Shown here piece by piece: positions 37,593-44,925 of a stretch of 64,000 nt of DNA. Numbering within the stretch: the first letter of the stretch is position 1; every line of letters starts with the position of its first letter. The stretch spans positions 23,161,501 to 23,225,500 of the forward strand of contig CAMQGK010000110.1 of assembly GCA_947000775.1 (NCBI GenBank), read 5' to 3'. The position numbers were made by a program, and so were the translations under genes. The notes beneath the pieces were generated by a model. That model made no database searches. It was not told where the DNA came from and worked only from the letters and a program-made list of their open reading frames with translations. The stretch comes from Pterois miles. Taxonomy: Eukaryota; Chordata; Actinopteri; Perciformes; Scorpaenidae.

Positions 37593-40500
37593 CCATCTAC
37601 AGTGTATCTGCCGTAACGTGTTGTGTCTCGCGTGCCATAAATCCTTTGGACCTTTACCCACTCTACCATGTGGATTTTATTTTTTTGAGTGTGAAAAGTG
37701 ACACATGACTCTCTGAGTACACATCAACACTCCTTTCCCCAAATACATTATATGTGTGTTTGTGTGCTGAGTTGACCTGCAGCTGGCACACATGCGACGC
37801 TCCTCACATACCAACCTCCTCTCAGCCACAGATTTATTTCAGATATGATTGCCAGTTGAATGTAACTGAGTGCCTTGACACAAGTACTGCACTTGAATAG
37901 CTTTTAGAGTTACTTATACTTTACTTGAGCACATATGTTGCTTGATACTTAGTATTAATACTAATATTCTGATAAACATTTCACAAACAAGAGTCATCAG
38001 CTTTTACAATATGATGTTTTCTGACAGACTATAACAGCAAACAGCTGTACGTACACTTTAAAGGGGAAGACGACCCAAATTATGAATTGCAGAATGCCAT
38101 TGCCTTGTCAAGTTCAGTCAATATTTGTGAACATGAGCTGCTCTCTCTCTCAAAGCCAGAAACCAGACAAGTCTCAGACCCGTGATTTCATCAAGTATAC
38201 AGTCCGGAGCTGCTCCATAGACAATGAATGGGAGACTGATTTTATGGACCCAAAAAGTGTTTGTTTTCTTTTTTATACTCAAATGAAGTTTATTCTGTTG
38301 TAGTGTTGTGAAACAGAAAATGGCCCCATATTCTCAGATCATTCCCCTGGGTGCTCTCAGTGTTATCTAGATCGTCTTTCCCATTCATTGTCTATGGAGC
38401 AGCTTGACACTTTATACCTTATGACATCACAAGTTTGAGTTTCAGCGCTCTAGTTTTTGGATTTGGGAGAAAGTTGTTCATGCTAACTAATATTTTTGGA
38501 CTGTCTTAGACCACAGGAAAAACATGCAAGAACTCTGAAAATGAAGAGATTTATGATTCTAATCCAAAATATACAGTATATTATATCACATGTTTTCTTC
38601 ATAGTGAGTACCAGTACTGTAGTCAAAACCATCTAAATTGAGACAAGACATACCTACGCACAGGGGCAGGTTGCTAACTAGCTAGCGTTGCTAGCGTCAC
38701 TTACACTTATCTTGCCTTTCCCTTTACCTTGGCATGCATGTGAAGGGGGGCGGGAAGGGTGACAGCCATTAGCAGTATTAGAAATGAGTCGAGTTATTGA
38801 TTGTATTTGAAGCAGCATCCAATCACAGTAACAATGTTAATATATAAATCTGACAATACACAGGCATATTAGTGACATCCCCGCAGTTGTCTGGCCCGAT
38901 CTTGAAATAAAATCCAGAGTCCAAGACTGAGTAAAAGTAAGGTCGGTTCCAAGACTCGACCGAGACCTTCAAAAAGTGATCTTGAGACAAGACCGATCTT
39001 GAGTAGTACAACACTGATGAGCAGAGTCTTAGAGTATATTATAATTAAGCTATTTCTCTATTTTACTCAAGGATTTTGTATGCAAGACTTGTACCCGTTC
39101 ATTATTCAGAGACAGAGTGAATTAAATCACAGTGGATTAGTGCCCATAATGAGAAATCATTACATTTAAAATCATCATAATACATACAGCTTTAGTAGGC
39201 TTACCAGTTTATATGAATCCTGCATTTGACCCATGTAAATCATATGATAGCATTTCACATGCAAACAGACATGCAAGCATGTGACCACAAACATCTATGC
39301 ATGCATACAACACACGCTGCGTGCTAAAAGGTTTTCAGAGAAGCCTCATCAGTATGGTCCCTGGTGGTCTGTGGCGTACCACAGCGTGCTGTCCGAGTGG
39401 TCATGGAGTGTGTTAGCGAGCGCTCTGCTAATGTGATGAGATGCTGGAATGTCTCTGTCAGCTCGCTGCGGTCTCAGAGAACAACGCCTAGAAGGACGAC
39501 CTTCGCTGTCACTGCAGTTTTTAATCTCCCCCTTCCTATGGTGCTTTCATTCTTGGTTCACATACTTTTTTTGTGAATTATCCCAATTCTGTTTTGTTTG
39601 TTTCTGACTTTTTACTGCCCGATGACCACCATGGTACAGTATGTGGTTTGCACAGTATTATGCCATCACGGTGGCGTCAGTCAGTCTGTCTCTCCTTGTG
39701 CAGGCATGTTCTTGTAAATACTGTAACTCAAGAGCAATACATTATACAAACATTAAACTTACACCACAGGTTCCTGCCCAAACTGAGCTTTGGATGTGGA
39801 CTTTGGAGCACCTAACTGTGTGAATTTGCATATAAAAATAGAACATCTCATTATCATGAGACCCCATACAGATGTGCCAATATGTTATGTGAAGACAAGT
39901 ATGCTGATGTGGAAATATTTGTTCAGTTCTACCTCCTCAATAGTTCAGAGTTGTAAAGCTTTGGATTATTCCAGCAACACAACCCCAAACTGCTGGATGC
40001 ATCTACACTGTATAACTACTTTTAAATATTTAAATGTAAATCGGTAGCATTATCAATAATGCATCTGCATAGTTGCCAGTACAGCAGACTGCAGAACATT
40101 TTAAAACACAAGATGAGACTCACCTCATACATAAAAGTAGTAGGGCTGCCAATCGATTAAAATATTTAATCGCGATTTATCGCATCATTGTCCGTAGTTA
40201 ATCACGATTAATCACATATGTTTATTATTGGAAATCAGTTAAAAACACAATACAATGACAAACATTGTCTAGAAACCCTCACAGATATTGCAATCAGTAT
40301 AAAAAATATGCTCAAATCATAACATGGCAAACTGCAACCCAGCAGGCAACAACAGCTGTCAGTGTGTCAGTGTGCTGACTTGACTATGACTTGCCCCAAA
40401 CTGCATGTGATTATCATAAAGTGGTCATGACTGTAAAGGGGAGACTGGTGGGTACCCAAGGGTAATAATATGAGGTCAGAGGTCAAGGGACCCCTTTGAA

Positions 40501-43500
40501 AATGACCCTGCCAGTTTTCCTTACCAAAATGTAGTGCAAGTTTGGAGTGTTATTTAGCCTTTTTTGCAACAATTTAGTATGACATGGCTTGTACCAATGG
40601 ATTCCTCGGGTTTTCTAGTTTCATATGATGCCAGTAACTTCACTCACAGCTTTAAAAATGTACCCAATGGATTTTTAAGAGTTTGATTAATAATTGCAAG
40701 TTGCATTAATTTGTTAAAGAAATTAGTGCTGTTAAAACAAATTTGCATTGACAGCCCTAAAAAATTGTTGATATTTTTATTTTATCCCCTCTGTTACATT
40801 AATCACACAAAACATAATTACGCTGCCAGTAATATTACCCAGAGCCATCACAATTCTACCCCGAGGGAGTGTGACCCTGAATGCTTCTACTGCACACTGA
40901 TATGTGTCAATGCAGTGATGAGGCCTAGTTCAGGGAAGTTTATTTTTATGACTGTGTTGCACAATATATTGCAAGATTTTTTTTTTTTTCTGTGTGTGTT
41001 TGCTTTCCACCGGATCCTCTGCAGACCTTATGAAAAAAAACCTCCCACACTATGTACTGACTGACAGTGCTTTTTCATGATATAGGTCTACATTTGATTG
41101 CCAAATATCAGTTGTTTCTTTCTCTCTTTGTGTATGTGTGTGGGTATCAGATGGAGGAGATGATTAAAGACATTCGGGAAGTGTTTATTAGTAACCTAGA
41201 TGACCTGACCTGGATGGATGCAGAGACAAAGAGAGCAGCTGAGGAGAAGGTATTTCTTATAATGAACCGTCTCTTGTGTTGCATTGTACTCTTATTCTTT
41301 AGGATTTACTACTACTTCTACTAAGACGTTTGTTTGTCATATTGTCTCCTCTACTCTTCTGCAGGCCCGAGCCATTCGGGAACGGATCGGCTACTCCGAC
41401 AACATCATGGATGATGCACATCTTAACAAAGAGTACAAAGATGTGAGTGTCTTAAAAGATGCGATCCCCAGTGTTTTTCTTCTTTCATCAAATTAGTGCA
41501 AGAGCGGGTTCATCGTAGCTGCATATCAAGTTCTATGAAAACATTTCGCTGAATTCTTTGGCTTCTATGAGTTGCGCTGGAGAATATATGACAAAGTGTT
41601 GATAGCTCTCGTCAGGGCTAATCCTCCTGTTTCTCTGGCTGTGTGTTGGTGTTAGCTGCGCTACAGTGCAGAGAAGTACTTTGAAAACATCCTGCAGAAC
41701 CTGGAGTATGTGCAGAAGAAACGCCTGCGGAAACTCAGGGTCAAAGTCAACAAAGAGGAGTAAGGACAGGATTAAATCATTGCTCTGCAAACACACTTAT
41801 TCCAGCTATGTAGTGATTTAAAGTGACAATGTTAAAGTATTTAAAACCCTATTAATGAATGACTTATGGTGCTTGTGGTGTGACACACCAACTTGCATTC
41901 GGCACAGTGTATTCACATTCTCCCACACAAACTCCTACTCACACATAGAGTTCAGCCTTCCACTGAGCACAGCAGGAATGCTAATATTAGCTCACTGCTT
42001 TTGATCGCAGGCTAATTTTAATATCTTTCATCAAATCTGAATCGTGCTGCTCTATAGTGCTGCTTTACTTTATTTCCACCCTCCTTGCAGGTGGGTAACT
42101 GGAGCTGCTGTTGTCAACGCCTTCTACTCGTCCAGCAAAAACCAAATAGGTATCCTCACATGTGCACACGAAAGCATACACAGCTGCAATTATTGGACAT
42201 TTTGTAAAGTTTTGTAACCTTTTTTTTTTTTTTTTTTTTTTTGCTTTTCTTCGGTGTCAGTTTTCCCCGCAGGTATCCTCCAGCCGCCTTTCTTCAGCAA
42301 AGGCCAGGCTAAGTCTCTCAACTACGGCGGCATCGGCATGGTGATCGGTCACGAAATCACACATGGCTTTGATGACAATGGTATGATATGCCATGCTGTC
42401 GCCCTCCATTTCTCCACAACTGTTGGCTGATTATTATACTATTTGGGCATAAATTTCACCTTTACTGGAACTGGTACCATAGAAAACAAGCCTCAGATCA
42501 TTTTCCACTGTGTTCATTTTAATTGGCAACAGATGAAAGGCAATGGAACCATGTAACTGACATTACTTGCAGCATTTTAGTGCAGATAACAAGATAATGG
42601 GTGTTTGGGAAGGGTTTGGTGCTAAATTTAACCATTTTTTACCACTCAAATATCATCAATGATCATCCAAAATACCAGATTAAGTCATCAAGACCTTGAG
42701 GAACACCATAGAAAAAGCCATGCTGTGTGGCATCAAATACTTTTGACATTTGACAATTTCTGCCACAATTGCATTTTTCAGCGATTGGATGTTGAGCACT
42801 TCTGTTCTAGAAACTGCTCAGAAACCCCCTTAATGTAAATCTACGCAGGAAAGCCATCCATCCTCTGAATGCTCTAGGTCTCCAGTTTGTGGCTGTAAAG
42901 TTTCATGAGGCTGTGATTATCCTAGAGGTCACCACCATACAGTGAGGTCAAGATTCAAAAAATGGTCTCACTACAATAAAATGCCTACTATGGGGACTAA
43001 CATCATCACGGATGAATACACCTGGGCTCATTGGATCCTCAAGAGAGCTTTACAGTGAAACCCAATTTATGCAATTGAAGATTGTTTAGGCACCCCAATA
43101 TGCAGAAATATTTAGGCACACCATTTTAGAATAGGTGAAAATCACACATTTATACTGCATTAAAAATGCATGATATTTGCCCAAAACTGCATGTGATTAT
43201 CATAAAGTGGGAATGTCTATAAAGGGGAGACTCGTGGGTACCCAGAGAACCCATTATCATTCACATATTTTGAAGTCAGAGATCAAGGGACCCTTTGAAA
43301 ATGCATGCAAGATTTTTCTTGACAAAACTGTGCCTAACTTTGGAGTGTTAATTAGACTCCTTCCCAACAAGCTAGAATCACATGGTTGGACAATGGATTT
43401 TAAAGTTGTTTAGTTTCACATAATATCTGTAGCTTCACTCTAACTCTGCAACTGAACCTGTGACAGCCTTTGAAAGACAGTAACGTCGGCCGGGATCGCC

Positions 43501-44891
43501 TGCGATCCTGCAGGTCACAGAGGGTTAATCAAATCCAACCGGCCAAACTTTCATGCATTTGGCTTCTAGGTCGTAACTATGATAAGGATGGTGACCTGAA
43601 GGACTGGTGGACACCAGACTCCACTCAGAGGTTCCTGGACCTATCCAAGTGCATTGTCAATCAGTATGGCAACTTTTCCTGGGACCTGGCCAATGGACTC
43701 CATGTATGTCCTGGTAGACAATCTCTCTCCTTCTTTTCTCAAGTTTTACATAATTTACTCAAATATTATCCCAAACCTTGCCCATTGTCACATTTATTTG
43801 CTTTCCCGTTACCTTTGCCAGCCTATCCATTTCCATCTTTCCTTCATTTTTGCAGGCTCATCCCTTCTCTTGCTGCCTTTAGTATTTTGTGTTGACATAT
43901 CAGTCCCTGTCTTTGTTTCTGCTCCGCTGTCCTGTTGCTTTGAACAATGTTTCTTTTATCCCCTGGGAAAATGATTTCTTGTTTTCCCAAAAAAAATGTG
44001 ATTTGCTGAAATACAGAAATACATGTCCCTCTGTTATTTTTTTTTCCCTGCCAATCTTTGTGTTTTCTCACTTTTATGTCTCCTCTCTAGCTAAATGGTA
44101 ACAACACCCTCGGGGAGAACATTGCTGACAATGGAGGGATACGGCAGGCATATCAGGTAATGAGCCTGAACACAAAGGAAGGGACTTGGTTTAAAGATGA
44201 CAGAGGACAGGATTCAGCGTGAGCTTTGTTATTGTCATGTGCTTGCTGACGTTAATAGATGTGTCATTTCGCCACGTCGCTGACAGGCTCATTAGCTATT
44301 GTAAACACAACAATGAAGGACATGATGTTGCTGCTGATTTCATCGGTTTTTACCAGAGGTGATCAGAGAGAGAACATCCATAGATTTGAATTCAATACGA
44401 GATAATTAATATTCTTTAGGTCAACCATGATGTCATGGAGGATTTCTTTTATATGTATTTACATTATATTTGTTCCTCTTCTGAGGAAAAGTGGAGATTC
44501 AGTTTCAATGACGATATGTCTGTATTATACTATTATTGAAGTTTCATGCTGGATGGGAAATGTGACGGTACGCATGTATTTTGTCCATCAATACAAAGTG
44601 ACATAAATTAGCATAAAATGATGATGTACATTCTGGAAATATAGTTTGGATTAGTTTCTGCACCAGCTTTCATATTGTTGCAATAAATCAATAAATTTAG
44701 ATGTGCTGCCTTCAAGTTCTTACATGTAAACTCCTGGTAAATCGATCCACCCTATCAAACAGTAAAACCTGTTCTGCATGTAAATTGATTTCAAAATACC
44801 GTATGTCGCCAGGTTATTTGGTAGCTGTTTACAGTAAATGAGTAAAAAAACAAGAAAGTTATCTTCTCTGCACAAAAGTTATTTGGTAAAA

Positions 44892-44925
<34 letters not shown>

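Noticed and set aside
41760..41763. Premature TAA stop after mme exon 16
   Set aside because: The stop is in the intron. The donor GTAAGG splits a Glu codon that exon 17 completes.
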